NCBI GenBank assembly: GCA_028671895.1
Contig: CM053800.1
Coordinates: 21,101,886 to 21,165,885, forward strand
DNA: 64,000 nt
Source of the DNA: Oenanthe sinensis
Lineage: Eukaryota > Streptophyta > Magnoliopsida > Apiales > Apiaceae
Direction: 5' to 3'
In this document: positions 31,894 to 43,829 of the stretch, one piece after another
Numbering within the stretch: position 1 is the first letter of the stretch
Layout: each line of letters starts with the position of its first letter
Notes under the pieces: model-generated
What the model saw: the letters and a program-made list of their open reading frames with translations, nothing else
What the model was told of the DNA's origin: nothing
Database searches by the model: none
Program-made: the position numbers and the translations under genes

Positions 31894-32987
31894 TTGATTA
31901 AAAATGAAAGATAATTAGTTATAATTAAAGTTACCAATTTATTAATCAAATTTTAGCAAATTATGGAAACCCTAATTAGCACTAAAATTTCTCAAAATTA
32001 ATTTTAAGATTAAATTATGGGTTTAATCTAGTTGACTTTTAACACACTAATTTTTAACTACCTCAATTGATTTTAATCCTAAATTAATTTGAATGAACAA
32101 TACCCTCAAGAACCCTAAAAAAGATATTCGTAAACCCAATAGTGAGATCTCTGGTTGCAGTTAATCAAATTAAGTGAAATTACACTCTAAATGATCTTGA
32201 AAGAGTGGGTAAACCTAATACTTGTTTCAGATTTAAATTTGGTTGGGTGATTTTTGAGTTATGAACAATCAAGTTTTCGAGTTTTCTTGCACCTCCGGTG
32301 TGTATCTACTGTGTGTATCACAATTTAAAATAAAAACAATTACACTATAGAAGTGTGTGTGTATATATATATATAGGCGCAACAAAAGAAAGAAAAAAAA
32401 TCTTCTAAGTGATAAGTTGCGCCTGCACATTGGTTCACTGTGTTTGGCGCAACATAAAACTCGAGCGCAATATTCTACTTAAAACATTCTAAGTCATTAT
32501 TATGTGGAGTTTTACACAATGGAACCACTGTGTATGCGCAACATAATTTTCCACTTAAAAGTTTTGCAGCCAAGCTCGCTAAAATTACCCATAAATATTA
32601 TTTCATAAAATATTTATTAATAATAATAAGATTAATTGTTAAAATTATTATCATAAACAAATTATGCTCTTTAATTTTTTTACTTTTATTTTAAATATAA
32701 GAATAAATATAAATATTCATCCCTTTACTTAAAATAAATAATATTCTAAAATATATAAGTGCCAAGAATTTAACAATTAAATACAAACACTTAAATATTT
32801 GATGAAGATTAATATTAAAAAAATACTAGAATAAATCAGCATGCATACACAAGGTATTTATCTAACTTATAATCCTAAATAACTAGAATAAAATTTGGTA
32901 AATAAATTCATAAGTCCTAAAAATATTAAAATTAATCAACTAATGAATTTATCAGCTCCAAATTGCATTTTTTTAATTACTAACTAA
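31894..32987 (-). promoter_or_regulatory. Spacer between pol and ORF3 of C, candidate internal promoter
   Basis: Non-coding, 1.1 kb. Reading leftward from pol: an AT-rich block; GCGCAAC words (32376-32545); then a TATATATATATATA run (32362-32375) and about 470 bases of leader before the ORF3 ATG. The order array, TATA, leader, ATG mirrors C's own 5' LTR, which has the same GCGCAACATA words upstream of its TATA. A promoter role is inferred. Confidence 0.5.
32376..32545. repeat. GCGCAAC words upstream of ORF3 in C
   Basis: GGCGCAAC at 32376 and 32446, its complement GTTGCGCC at 32416, GAGCGCAAT near 32463 and TGCGCAACATA near 32534. The 32416 and 32446 copies face each other and can pair. Confidence 0.65.
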
Positions 32988-35900
32988 TTAGTTAGTAGAA
33001 TTTAACACCCCAAGTTCACAAACCAGTCTAGTGAAAATGATTTCATTCAGTGGTTTAGTGAAGATGTCTGCAATTTGCTGCTCTGTAAGTACAAAATGTA
33101 ACTCTACAGTACCACTCATGACATGCTCTCTAATGAAATGATACCTGATATCAATGTGCTTGGTCCTTGAGTGCTGAACAAGATTGTTTGTTATTGCTAT
33201 GACACTTGTGTTGTCACTGAATATTGCAATTTTGCTCAGCAACAGTCCATAATCTTGAAGTTAGTTCCTTATCCACAATATTTGTGCACAACAGCTTCCA
33301 GCAGCAACATACTTAGCTTCAGCTGTTGACATTGCAACTGAGTGCTGCTTCTTACTATACCATCAAACCATTTTTCTACCAAGGAATTGACAGCTACCTG
33401 ATGTACTCTTTCGATTAATCCTACAACCTGTATAATCAGAATATGTATAGCCTACAAGGTCAAAACCTGTATCTTTAGGGTACCAAATGCCAAGATTTAG
33501 ACTTTCTTTAAGATACGTAAAAATGTGTTTAATAGCTATAAGATGTGATTCTTTAGGGTCAGAGTGAAACCTAGCACACAAGCAGGTGGCAGACATAACA
33601 TCTGGTCTACTTGCAGTTAAGTAAAGTAATGAGCTGATCATTTCTCTGTAGATTGTGATGTCTACCCTCTTACCAGGTTCATCTTTATCAAGCTTAGTGG
33701 CAGTTGCCATTGGGGTTTTGGATGGTGATGCATCTTTAAGACCATACTTTTTTAAAAGATCTCTGATGTACTTGGTCTGACAAATGAAGATTTCATCTTT
33801 CCTTTGGCTTACTTGAAGTCTAAGGAAGTAATTCAGCTCACCCATCATGCCCATTTCATATTTCCTCTACATTATTAGCAAATCTACTAAACAACTAATC
33901 GTTAGTAGAACCAAATATAATGTCATTCACACATACTTGTACTAAAATCATGTAAGTTTATGCATTTTATGAAACTGAGTCTTATATATGACACCTCTAG
34001 TGAAACCATTTTCAAGTAAGAATACAGATAGATTGTCATACCAAGTCCGATGTGCTTACTTTAAGCCATATAGTGCCTTGAAGAGAAAGTATATAAAATC
34101 AGCAAATTCTGGATCTTCAAACCCTGGGGTTGTTCCACATACACTTCTTTTTTAAACTCTCCATTAAGGAATGCACTCTTCACATCCATTTGATTTAATT
34201 TAAAGTTAGAATGTGTTGCTAATGCCTGAAGATTCCTAATAGCTTCAAGGCTTGCCACTGGTGCATATGTTTCATCATAATCTATTCCTCGTTCTTGGGA
34301 ATAACCTTTAGCAACTAGTCTGGATTTATTCCTCGCAAAAATGCCATCTTCATCCAGTTTATTTCTGAAAACCCACTTTGTGCCAATAATAGACTTGTTC
34401 TTTGGCCTAGGTACCAGCTTCCAGACTTTCTGTCTTTCGAATTGATTGAGTTCTTCTTGCATAGCAATAACCCAATTTGGATCTTCTAGTGCATCTTTTA
34501 CTTTCTTTGGCTCTATCTCAGAGAGAAAACCAGAGAATAAACATTTATTCTGTGAAGCACGTCTAGTTTGAACTCCAACATCTGGATCTCCTAGAATCAA
34601 CTCAAAGGGGTGATCTCTACTCCATACCCTATGTCTAGGTAGATTTGCCCTCGATGATTTAGCCTGATTATCATTAAAGTGCCGAGTCCTTGTTAGTAGA
34701 TCCTTTAATTGCTCCCCCTGAGTTGTTGCTTGGTTGGGAATGAGATTCTCTGCCACTACTAGTAATTTCTGTGAATCTTCCACTGTTTCCACTACTAGGG
34801 TCAGAATCATCATTGTTGTTATTTTCACTTGGTTTTTGATGATCTATTTCAGCTTTAAGTTCTACTTCACCTTCATCTAAGTTTATATTTTCAAACTGCA
34901 AAGTTTCAGTGTCATCTGTTCTTTGCAGACTTGGGAGCTTGAGATCATTGAAATTTACATTCATGCTTTCAATGACCCTTTGGTGTTCAATCACATAAAC
35001 CTTGTGCGCTTTAGATTCTAGAGAGTAACCAAGAAATATGACTTCATGAGCCTTGGATTCAAACTTTCCTAGATGTTCATCGTCTTTCAGTACAAAGCAC
35101 TTTGCTCCAAACACATGAAAGCATTTCAGTGTTGGTTTCTTGTTTGCCATCAACTCGTATGGAGTCTTGTCATGATCTTTATTGACCAGGGTATGGTTTT
35201 AAGTGTAGCAAGCTGTGTTGACTGCTTCAGCCCAAAAGTACAAAGGTAGCTTAGCTTCATTCAACATTGTTCTTGCTGCTTCAACCAACGTTATGTTCTT
35301 CCTTTCTACTACTCCATTTTGTTGTGGAGTTTTGGGCACTGAGTATTGTCTTGAAATTCCTTTTTCAACACATAATTCATTCAGGGTTACATTTTTGAAT
35401 TCTGTTCCATTATCAGACCTTATCTTCCTGACAGGCAAATCAGCTTCTAACTCAATTTTCTTTATGTGATTAATGATTGTTTGAGGGGCTTCATCTTTTG
35501 AGACTAGAAACAAAACTCAAGTGTACTTAGAGTAGTCAACTACAATTACTAGTACATATCTCTTCCTTGACATAGACATGAAATTGACTAGACCAAATAT
35601 ATCCATATGCAGAAGTTGTAGTGGTTCAGTAATGTCTTATGAGTCTTTGCTTCGGTGAGATGCTTTCTTTGACTTCTCTTTTTCACATTCTTCACACAGA
35701 CCTTCTTGACAGAATTCTATCTCAGGTAAACCTCTAACCAATTCCCTCTTAACTGAAAAGTTCTTTGCTTTGAAGTTCAGGTATAAAAGTGTCTTATGCC
35801 ATAAACAACTGTCCTCTGTAGAAGCTTTGCTGTAAAAACATTGAACTTCATCTTTTCTTGCAGAGAATAAGTCAGCTACAAAGAGATTCCCCTTTATCAC

Positions 35901-36230
35901 TCCTTGAAGAGCAAGCTTTGCATCATTCCTGTTTTGGATTGCACACCTTTTCTTTTCGAATGTAACTTTGTAGCCCATGTCAGTGAACTGACTGATACTT
36001 TGGAGGTTGTGCTTTAATCCGTCCACAAGAGAGTTATTTTCAATGATAACATTTCCAATTTCCAAATTGCCATATCCCGTTGTGAATCCCTTGATGTTAT
36101 CTCCAAAGGTCACTATCGAGCCAACTTTCTCAATCAAATCTGATATCAGGACTTTATCACCAGTCATATGCCTAAAAAAGCCACTGTCGAGAATACACAT
36201 GAAAAACTTGTTCTTTGCTATACCCTGCAA
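32988..36230 (-). pseudogene. pol: Copia pol polyprotein of element C, broken
   Basis: Same domain order as B but clearly diverged. Protease segment CILDSGFFRHMTGDK (the usual SS is now FF). Integrase zinc region CEECEKEKSKKASH and core (RSDNGTEF, TPQQNGVVERKN). Reverse transcriptase region (DPNWVIAMQEELNQF, QMDVKSAFLNGEF). The active site reads as CVND instead of YVDD near 33930. RNase H (SDYTGCRINRKSTSG) ends at TTN with a stop at 32988. Open pieces are 35637-36230, 35199-35513, 34674-35153, 34061-34828, 33363-33854 and 32988-33242, separated by frameshifts and stops. Pol opens after a TGCAG like that of B, but in a different frame from gag. Confidence 0.9.
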
Positions 36231-36241
36231 CCACAGATTGA

Positions 36242-38708
36242 TTACTTCTTCTTTGGCACTAAAATTTGATTGGCTCCAAGAGGCTTAGATAAATTAACAA
36301 ATTTAGCTGCAGAAATTTCCTTATCCTTCTCTTTCTCATCGACTTTGCCCTTGCCCTTTGGTTTAGCCTTGACATATGTGTCTTTAGGCTTAGGGATAGG
36401 GGCTTCCTTCCTAGACTTAGGAGGACTAGCAGTCTTTGCCCAAACATGCTTTCTATTCATGTTCATATTTGTAATAATGCAGGTACTAGATGATGCATTC
36501 ATCAAGTTTATATATGCAGATATGATGTTGAAAGTACATGGCATGCATCCTACTTTACTACATGGTTGATGAGATATAGACATGGTAGGCATGGAAGGCA
36601 TATTAGGAGTTTCTATTTTCACTACTTTTATCTTTTTGCATGCATGCGTAAGATGACCAGTAGAATTACAATTGTTACAAACGTTCCTAATAGCATTAAG
36701 AGAATAGGCATAATCATTTTTCTTAATAACACCTATCTTTCCATTTCGGTTAGCTTTCTTCTTTCAATTCTTGTTGCCTAAATCACTTTTAATTTGTTAC
36801 TTATGTTCTATAATTTTTACTGATTTGTTAGGCACCTTCTCTTTATCTTCTTCCTCTTTCTTTTTATCCTCGGCAAGGATTTCTTCTTTCAAAAAGAGAT
36901 GTTCTTCATCTATGAGTTGTATGACAAACTTCTTGTATAGGGGCTTTGGGAAATTTTTTAACCCATGTGGAGTGTCTTGCTTCACAACACTTTTCTCAGC
37001 AATTGATTCCTTATGTATCTTTCCTGCCTTCTTATCATAGCCAAATCATATTCTAGGTTTTTGACCTATGACCTGTTTATCTATTGCCTCCTTAACAAGA
37101 TTAGCAGTTTTCTTATAAGCCTGCTAAGTGCAGTTTCTACTTCCTGGTTGCATTTGTCTCTATTCTGCAGGTATTCTACCTTCTGTCTAAGATCTTCTAA
37201 GTTAATGCATGCAATTTCTAGTTCTTCATTTCAAGCTTCTAGCATTTTATTTCTTAGAACTAATTTAGCATTTTCTTCCTCTGATGCTAGCATGCTTGTG
37301 TGTATGTTAAACATTTCTATACTTAGATCTTCTACAGTTTTCTTGTAATCATAAATAGACATGTCAACTGTTGAAAGAAATGATACCTTCGATGATTAAG
37401 GTGATGCCTCTGAAGAGTCTGCCATTAGAGAAAATTTCCATATGTCTCTTCTTCATCATTGTCTGAATCATCCCAGCTCTTTCCCTCGGCTATGTAAGCT
37501 CTGCCCTGATGTTTCTTTACCAGTGCATCATACTTCTGTTTCAATTTATTATACGACTCCTTTCTTTCTTTTCCTTGCTTAGGCTTTTAACATTCTATAA
37601 CAAAATGTTCTGGTTCATTGCAGTTGTAGAACTTAAACTTGCTGCGGTCTACCATTTTAGTCTTATAACCTCATTTGCTGAAAGACCCTGAAGATGAACC
37701 ACCTCGGTTGTTGTTTCTGAAGCTAGAACCATTGTACCTGGTTTTACTCTTGAATTTGTACTTAGGCTTCCTTCTAAACCTGAGGTTTTTGAACTTTCCT
37801 TCCATATAGGCCATTGTCTTGTTTTCCAACTATTCAAGTTCTTCTATTTAGTAGAAGTCATCTTCATTACCTGGTTGAGCATTTTCTTTAAATTCAGCTT
37901 CCTGAATTTCTTCTTTCTCAATTACAGGCTTTTCTATGTTGGTCTCTGTGACAGCAAAATCTCTGGCTATAAGTGTTGTGGTCTTTAACAAAGTTGTATT
38001 CTTACTGTCCACTGTTCCTGAACCATAAATGATCTGTCTTTGCTCTTGCTCCATTTCATGAGTCTTGAGCTTCCCATATAGAATTTCGATAGACATGTCA
38101 TTTATGTCACTTCTTTCTCTAATAGCAGAGATTTTGTGTTCAAGATGCGCTGATAGTGTTAACATAAATTTCCTGTTGATCTCCCTACTTGAGTAGGCCT
38201 TTCCGTGCAGTGACAAGTCATTCAACAATTTATTGTATCTCTCAAAGACTTGAGTGATACTTTCTCCAGGCAATGACTTGAAAGCTTTGTACTGGGATGT
38301 AAGAATATCCAACATGTTCTCCTTCACTTCTGCAATACCTTCCATTAGCAGATCAATCGTATCCCACATTTGTTTGGCACTTGTACAGTTTATCACCTGA
38401 TTTAGCATTGTGATGTCCATAGAATCCATCAGGATACATTGAAGATGATTATCCCATGCCACTCTATCTTTGTCAGTGTCAATGTACTCTGAAGGCTCCT
38501 TTGGGGTAAATCCTTGAGGAATCCGTTCTCCGTCTTCTGAGACTATTTCCGGTGCAAGCTTCTGAGGAACATAGGGTCCATTCTCCAATATGCCCATATA
38601 TTAAGAATTAGTTGACTTGATAAAACAAGATATTTTCTTCTTCCATTGAATATATTCATTTTTATGGAAAGCCGGGATTTTGATGTTGCTGAGTTTTTGG
38701 GTACTCAT
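36242..38708 (-). pseudogene. gag: Copia gag of element C, broken
   Basis: ATG at 38708 with MSTQKLSNIKIPAF, then a stop at about 38600. The long open piece 37848-38597 is the helical gag domain (MWDTIDLLMEG, SQYKAFKSLPGESI, RYNKLLNDLSLHGK). A degraded zinc-knuckle region follows at 37590-37650, then coiled-coil and lysine-rich segments. The C-terminal piece (36242-36622) ends LGANQILVPKKK and TAA, equivalent to GPNQFWAP in B. Several frameshifts lie between 36620 and 37850. Confidence 0.87.
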
Positions 38709-38976
38709 GGTTAAGAAGAATTTTAAATCTCAAGAAATAAATAATTTCTTAAAATTTAATATTAATTCGAATAAAAATTAAATTTCGAGAAATAAAATTT
38801 TAATTCGAATTCTTGACGATTGATAGTCTTTAAGAATTTAGTGGATTTAAAATCTTGAAAAAATTCGAAATTGAATTTTATTTAAAAATAAAGAAATTTC
38901 AAAATAAATTTTTCTAGATCTAAAAATACACTTTTTCGAAAAACTCTTTTGGATCTTGATTTTTAACTTCAATCAA

Positions 38977-38992
38977 CAAGCTTTAATGCCAA
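38977..38992 (-). other. Primer binding site of C
   Basis: Minus-strand TTGGCATTAAAGCTTG, a decayed initiator-Met-tRNA complement (expected TGGTATCAGAGC), one base from the LTR end at 38994. Confidence 0.7.
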
Positions 38993-38993
38993 T

Positions 38994-40068
38994 TGTAAGG
39001 TCCTAAATCATCATAGAATAGAGGGGGTTGGATATGATGTTAGTAGATTTTTGTTTAATTACGGATTAAGTTTGTAATTGGAAATGGTAGTAATTGAAAC
39101 ACAACGATTCGGGAAAAAAAAGATATATTATTAAATCCCTGAGGTGCTATACTTCTAATCAAGAGATTAGTTACTATGGGTTCAAACAATATTACAACAA
39201 GAATATAATTGGGTATGTTTAATGTATGGCTTTAATGGAGCTTCTCGTCTATTCGTCTTAAATGCTGAAGATAAATGAATAATATCTGTATTGATTTTAC
39301 CCATATATATTCTGTAGTTTTTGAAAATCAAACGTAGTTGATTTTCCAATTTTCTGCAAGTCATATGTTGTTCCTCTACAAGGGAATGAGAGTGTAGAGA
39401 GTAAGTTGCGCCAAATGCCTATGTTGCGCCTACACTCTATACTTCATGTGCAGGAGCCACTTGTGGACTTAAGAAAATATTATCTCAATTATGTTGCACC
39501 TACACTCTTGTTATAGAGTGCAGGCACCACATATCTTTGCCTTGGTGCCTTGGTGCCTTAGAACATATTCTATTACCTTATGTTGCGCCTACACTCTTGT
39601 TACCTAGTGTAGGCGCCACATAAATCAATACCCTTAGAGTATTTCCTTGAGGCACGGATGTGGTTATGTTGTTCTTGCACTCTTGTACCCTTGTGTAGGA
39701 ATGACATAACGTGTACTTGCCTTAGTTTATTTCATGATGCTTTTGAGTACAACTTGAAATGTTTTTCATGTGCCTTGATCAATTGATGTTCTTTTGATAC
39801 ATCAATTTAATTCTTTTCTTGATGTGATGACGTCTAGTGCACTGGTCTGGTTCACAGACGACTAACACTAGATTGAATTATCTTGACTTCTTTTCTGTTC
39901 CAGCTGATTGTTCTTTGACTTGTGAATTGCTTCTGATCACTGAAATCCTCTGACATATATACTTAACTCATTACACCGTCTTGACTCTGAAATCTTCTGA
40001 ACTCTTATTGTTGCTGAGGAATGAACATATTAATGAACTTCTCTTGCTGATGTTCAGTATGCCTTTCA
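38994..40068 (-). mobile_element. 5' LTR of C, GCGCAAC type
   Basis: 1075 bp. Read leftward it starts TGAAAGGCATACTG and ends GGACCTTACA. It has the AACCAGACC box (39837-39859, with ACGTCATCAC next to it), four GCGC-type repeats and a TATATAT core near 39305. It shares only the first bases and a few words with C's 3' LTR and lacks the GTCATACCGA array, so the two LTRs of C are of different types. Confidence 0.82.
39400..39720. repeat. Palindromic GCGCCTACACT repeats in C's 5' LTR
   Basis: Four diverged units of about 85-95 bases, each with a TTGCGCCTACACTCT-like start and a GTGTAGGCGCCAC-like end. The unit at 39585-39616 has perfect eleven-base arms, GCGCCTACACT and AGTGTAGGCGC, around a ten-base loop. 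They lie upstream of the LTR's TATA on the minus strand. Confidence 0.75.
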
Positions 40069-42139
40069 ACTAAAATGTTCTATAATGATGTATCTATGAT
40101 TCCTGTTTACATGTCCTTCTGGATTCATGTGCTACATATTAGTATTATTTGACTGTTTTTGTTTTTTAGTTCAGTTATCGTTACCACTATTACATATTAC
40201 ATTACATTATGCTTTACAAAGCCACTTCAAGTTGATCCTGTTATGGAGATACCTTTACAGGCTTCAGAAGAACAATTTGATTCTTCAAAAACAATGCTAG
40301 TGTATGCAGGTACTGCAAAGGAAGCTAGAAAGGAGATAAACATGAGTGTTCTGTGGCAAACACTGAGCAAAATACATGCACATGGTCATAGTGAAATACA
40401 CAAGAGTGCAAGTGAGGTGATTGCACACACACACGATGAATTGCTATTGAAAATGGAAGCTCTCAAGAAACAAATACAGACTGTTCAGGCTGAACTAACC
40501 CAAGTTAAAGCACAAGCAGAAACCAAGTCTACATCTACCTCTGTAACAGAACAGATGACAATCGTGTGAAAAGATGTTGATAATGTGAAATCCAACGTTC
40601 TCCTAAAGATGCAAGATATCCAAAATGTACAAAGTCTAATTTCTGAGGATTTGAATGAGATTATAAATGTAAATGAAAGTATAGATGATGTTGAGAAAAG
40701 CTTGAATCAAAGAATCATTGAAAATGAAGAAATCTAAACTAAAATATTCAACAAGCTGGATGAAAGGATGCTACACTTAAATGAAGGAATGAATCAGGTC
40801 TATCTGACCATGGAAAAACTTGTAAAATCTTTTGAGGCTTCAAAATCTGTAGAGGATCCCTCAACTAAAGGGGTGAAAGAAATGGAGAAAATAAGGAAGA
40901 AAAAAGTGAAGTTGAAAAAGTAGCTGAAAGATAAGGATCTACTAGAAACAAAGGAAAAGCCAAGTTTTATGAACAAGATAAATACATATCAACAGAATCA
41001 AATATTGAAAAACAACCATACTATCCTAAAGATCAGTTTGTTCAGGATAATGGTACAGATGACACTTACAATCAAGACTACTGCAGAGCTACAGATGAAA
41101 TAACCTTTGATGAAGAATTTTTATTTCATAGAGAAGAACAGTCTGATCGTGCCTATAAAGAGGCTATGAGGAATTTAAAAGAAGAAATCAAGGTTAATGA
41201 TGCTAAGTTCGGACATCTATAGGCTCTAGTTAGGGAAAAGTCTATGGCTGAAAAGAAAGTGAGCATGGAAAAGCAGAAGCTATGGGCAACTGCTTTGAGA
41301 GAAAAGAAGAAAGATATTCAATTGAAGATAGGTGCTAAATGGGATCCTGCCAGGAAAATTATGGACAAAAAACGGAAGGGTCAATTTCAAGATAAGTTGT
41401 TAAAGTCAATCATCAATCGTTTAGAAACTTCAAATGATAGCATTGATGATTTCATGAAAGCCATAAAAGAAGAAGTTGATTAATCACTATGTTGGTTGAT
41501 CATATTTTTTAGGAATGGCATATTTTCGTTTACACCTACAGAAATGGTTCTTTCAGAATTTTCTTGGAGTTCTTCAGAGTAAGATCTCCATCTGTATTGT
41601 GGATAATGTTGGATAAGGTAAAGAGTAGTTCAGAAGAGAATGAGCTTCTACGAGATAAATTTAGAAAATTTTGAAAATTTGCAAGTCCAAAAATCATTCA
41701 TGATCCACATGAGGTAAGATTTCTCACTGATAAGTATTATCAGATTCTAAAGGTAGATGATGAATCCTTACAGAAATATCCAGTCAAGTACATGATTGAA
41801 GTTGAGACTATGCTGAGATCTAAGGGTTTCAGAACTCAAGACAAGACAGAAGAGGCTGAAAAGATTCGAAAATATTGGTTAGGGAAGAAAATCAGTTCTT
41901 ACATCCGGAAAATGCCAAAGATAGATTCTAGTTAGCCTTCTGATATTCAAGAAGAAGAAGATGATCCAATTGAGCAAGAGGTGATTTGACAATTATCACT
42001 TGCTAATCAGAAAATGTTATATGGTGAGCCCATACAACCAGAAAAATCAATCACTGAAGATGTACCAATGACACATGTTCATAAAAGTTCAACTCTAGAA
42101 AAAGGTGAAGTTGATACTTCTAAAGATGGTGAAGATTGA
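40069..42139 (+). pseudogene. ORF3 of element E, central and C-terminal part
   Basis: Plus strand, beginning abruptly where C's 5' LTR ends. The open piece 40159-40569 is helical and coiled-coil-like (LLLKMEALKKQIQTVQ, LTQVKAQAETKS) and further heptad-rich segments follow to about 40950. The piece 41244-41483 has KKDIQLKIGAKWDPAR, and a later segment has VETMLRSKGFR. Both match C's ORF3 C-terminus. Stops near 40568, 40736, 40923, 41222, 41674, 41934 and 41990 break it; the last frame ends at about 42139. Its upstream part, pol and gag are not next to it. Confidence 0.65.
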
Positions 42140-42301
42140 AGACATAGATAAGTCAAGATAGAACTTTGTAAAATATGTTTAGTCTACAGGAACATCTATC
42201 TTGTATTTATCTTTCTTGTTTGAATCTGGAAAATTGTTAAATATAATACGAGAACTTTTTGTTGCTACAGTTCTCAATGATTTATTATTTTCTTATTTGT
42301 T

Positions 42302-42411
42302 AGTTGAGTTATCCTCTAGGAATTTGTGTGCTAAATATTTAACAAAAAATAGAAGGAGATTGAAAGGCATATGATAAGGCCTATTTGTAAATATTAGATG
42401 ACAACTCAACT
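42302..42411 (+). other. Polypurine tract of E within complementary arms
   Basis: AGTTGAGTT (42302-42310) and AACTCAACT (42403-42411) flank the tract AGAAGGAGA (42351-42359) that abuts the 3' LTR. The 60 bases before the LTR nearly match those of B although the LTRs differ. Confidence 0.6.
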
Positions 42412-43829
42412 CAGATTAGAAAGGGAAGTAAATAATAAATATGATAACAGGAATCAAGATGAAGAAAGTAAACTAGATACGAAGAATCAGATTATCAGAA
42501 GAAGTTTGATGAGACTGCTACCATACACTGGAAAACGTTCATTAATATGTTCAAGCATCGGTGTAAAATAAATGAGTAGTATTTCAGAAGAGTTCAGAAG
42601 ATACAGAATATTTTAAGTGGCTACTACACGAAGATTCCAGAAGAAGAAAACTAGAGAGGAAAAATAGTGAAGTAGAAGAAGGACATAAGACCACAACTTT
42701 TAAAGTTAAAAAGGTGGAGAATATATATTACAGTATGACACAAATGAACTAGACAGTACATTTATGTGTCAAATAAATTAATAAATATTCATCATCTAGC
42801 TAAAGTGGTCTTATGACAGAAGATATAGCAAAGACAGAAAGATTTCGGTGCTAACAACAAATGTTGATAACATTTCTCTTCTAAATGTCCACAGAGTTTT
42901 GAAAAATCTAAACATCTCAGAGATAGATAGAGAGGTATGAATTTATCGAACAAACTGCACTCCTTCATATACGTCAGGAGTCCATTGATGAGAAGGGGCT
43001 GGGGAAACCTTGAACATTCTAGAAAGTATTTTAATTCTTCTATCAAAAATTTGAATTATTTATTTAATTTATTTGTTAAATTAATTCAAGTGGAATTAAT
43101 TTAGTTCCTAAATTATTTAATTAAGATTAAGAAGAATTAACATATTAGAAAAAAAATGATTTTGTATGACTTTTAAATAGTATTTTTAGACTTTTATTAA
43201 AGTCAAACCGAATGTCTTAAAAAAGGTCATGCCGGATGCTTTAAAGAAAGTCATACAAAACCTTGCAGAATGTCATACCGAATTTATAAAGATAAAAGGT
43301 CATGCTGAATCCAATTTCAAAAGGTCATATCGAGCAATTTTTAAAGGTCATACCGAAAAAGAAATTGAAAAATCATACCGACCAGAAAAAGTAATACCCA
43401 AGATATTTTCAAAGGTTTGAAGGCTTAATTAGTGTCTGAAAAATGTCCTAATCAAAATTCATACGAGCTTTACTACCTCTATAAATACGAGGCACTAGAC
43501 TTCATATTTCTGTTGTTGAAAACATTCAAATTCAATAATTTGTCAATTTGCTTGTAATATTCACAGACTTTCTGTGCTGATTTGAATTATAATTATTAAA
43601 TTAGAACAATTCATGTCAAAATCGTTTTAGAAATCTAAACAGTTATTTACACTTTCATCATATTAATTTTGTAATACTTTTCAAGTTAAAAGTTATATCT
43701 TATACTTGAACAGTATTTCATTAAAATTAATATTTTGAGATAAATTAAAATAATATTTTAAATCCGAAATTTCGTGAGAAAATATTGATATTGTATTCAA
43801 ACCCCCTTCTATAATATCAGAGACTAACA
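42361..43829 (+). mobile_element. 3' LTR of E
   Basis: 1469 bp from TGAAAGGCATATG to GAGACTAACA. It has a CACAAATGAACTAGAC hairpin box (42739 on), ten-base words between 43202 and 43401, and a TATA box CTCTATAAATACGAG (43477-43491). It is inserted into gag fragment H; the right flank is AATGT. The left partner of the duplication is not found, since E's 5' side is missing here. Confidence 0.88.
43202..43401 (+). repeat. GTCATACCGA array in E's LTR, degraded
   Basis: About nine words in 200 bases, few exact (GTCATACCGA near 43272 and 43348), others such as GTCATGCCGG, GTCATATCGA and ATCATACCGA. It is followed 75 bases later by the TATA box. Point decay, much of it at CG sites, suggests age. 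Confidence 0.75.
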
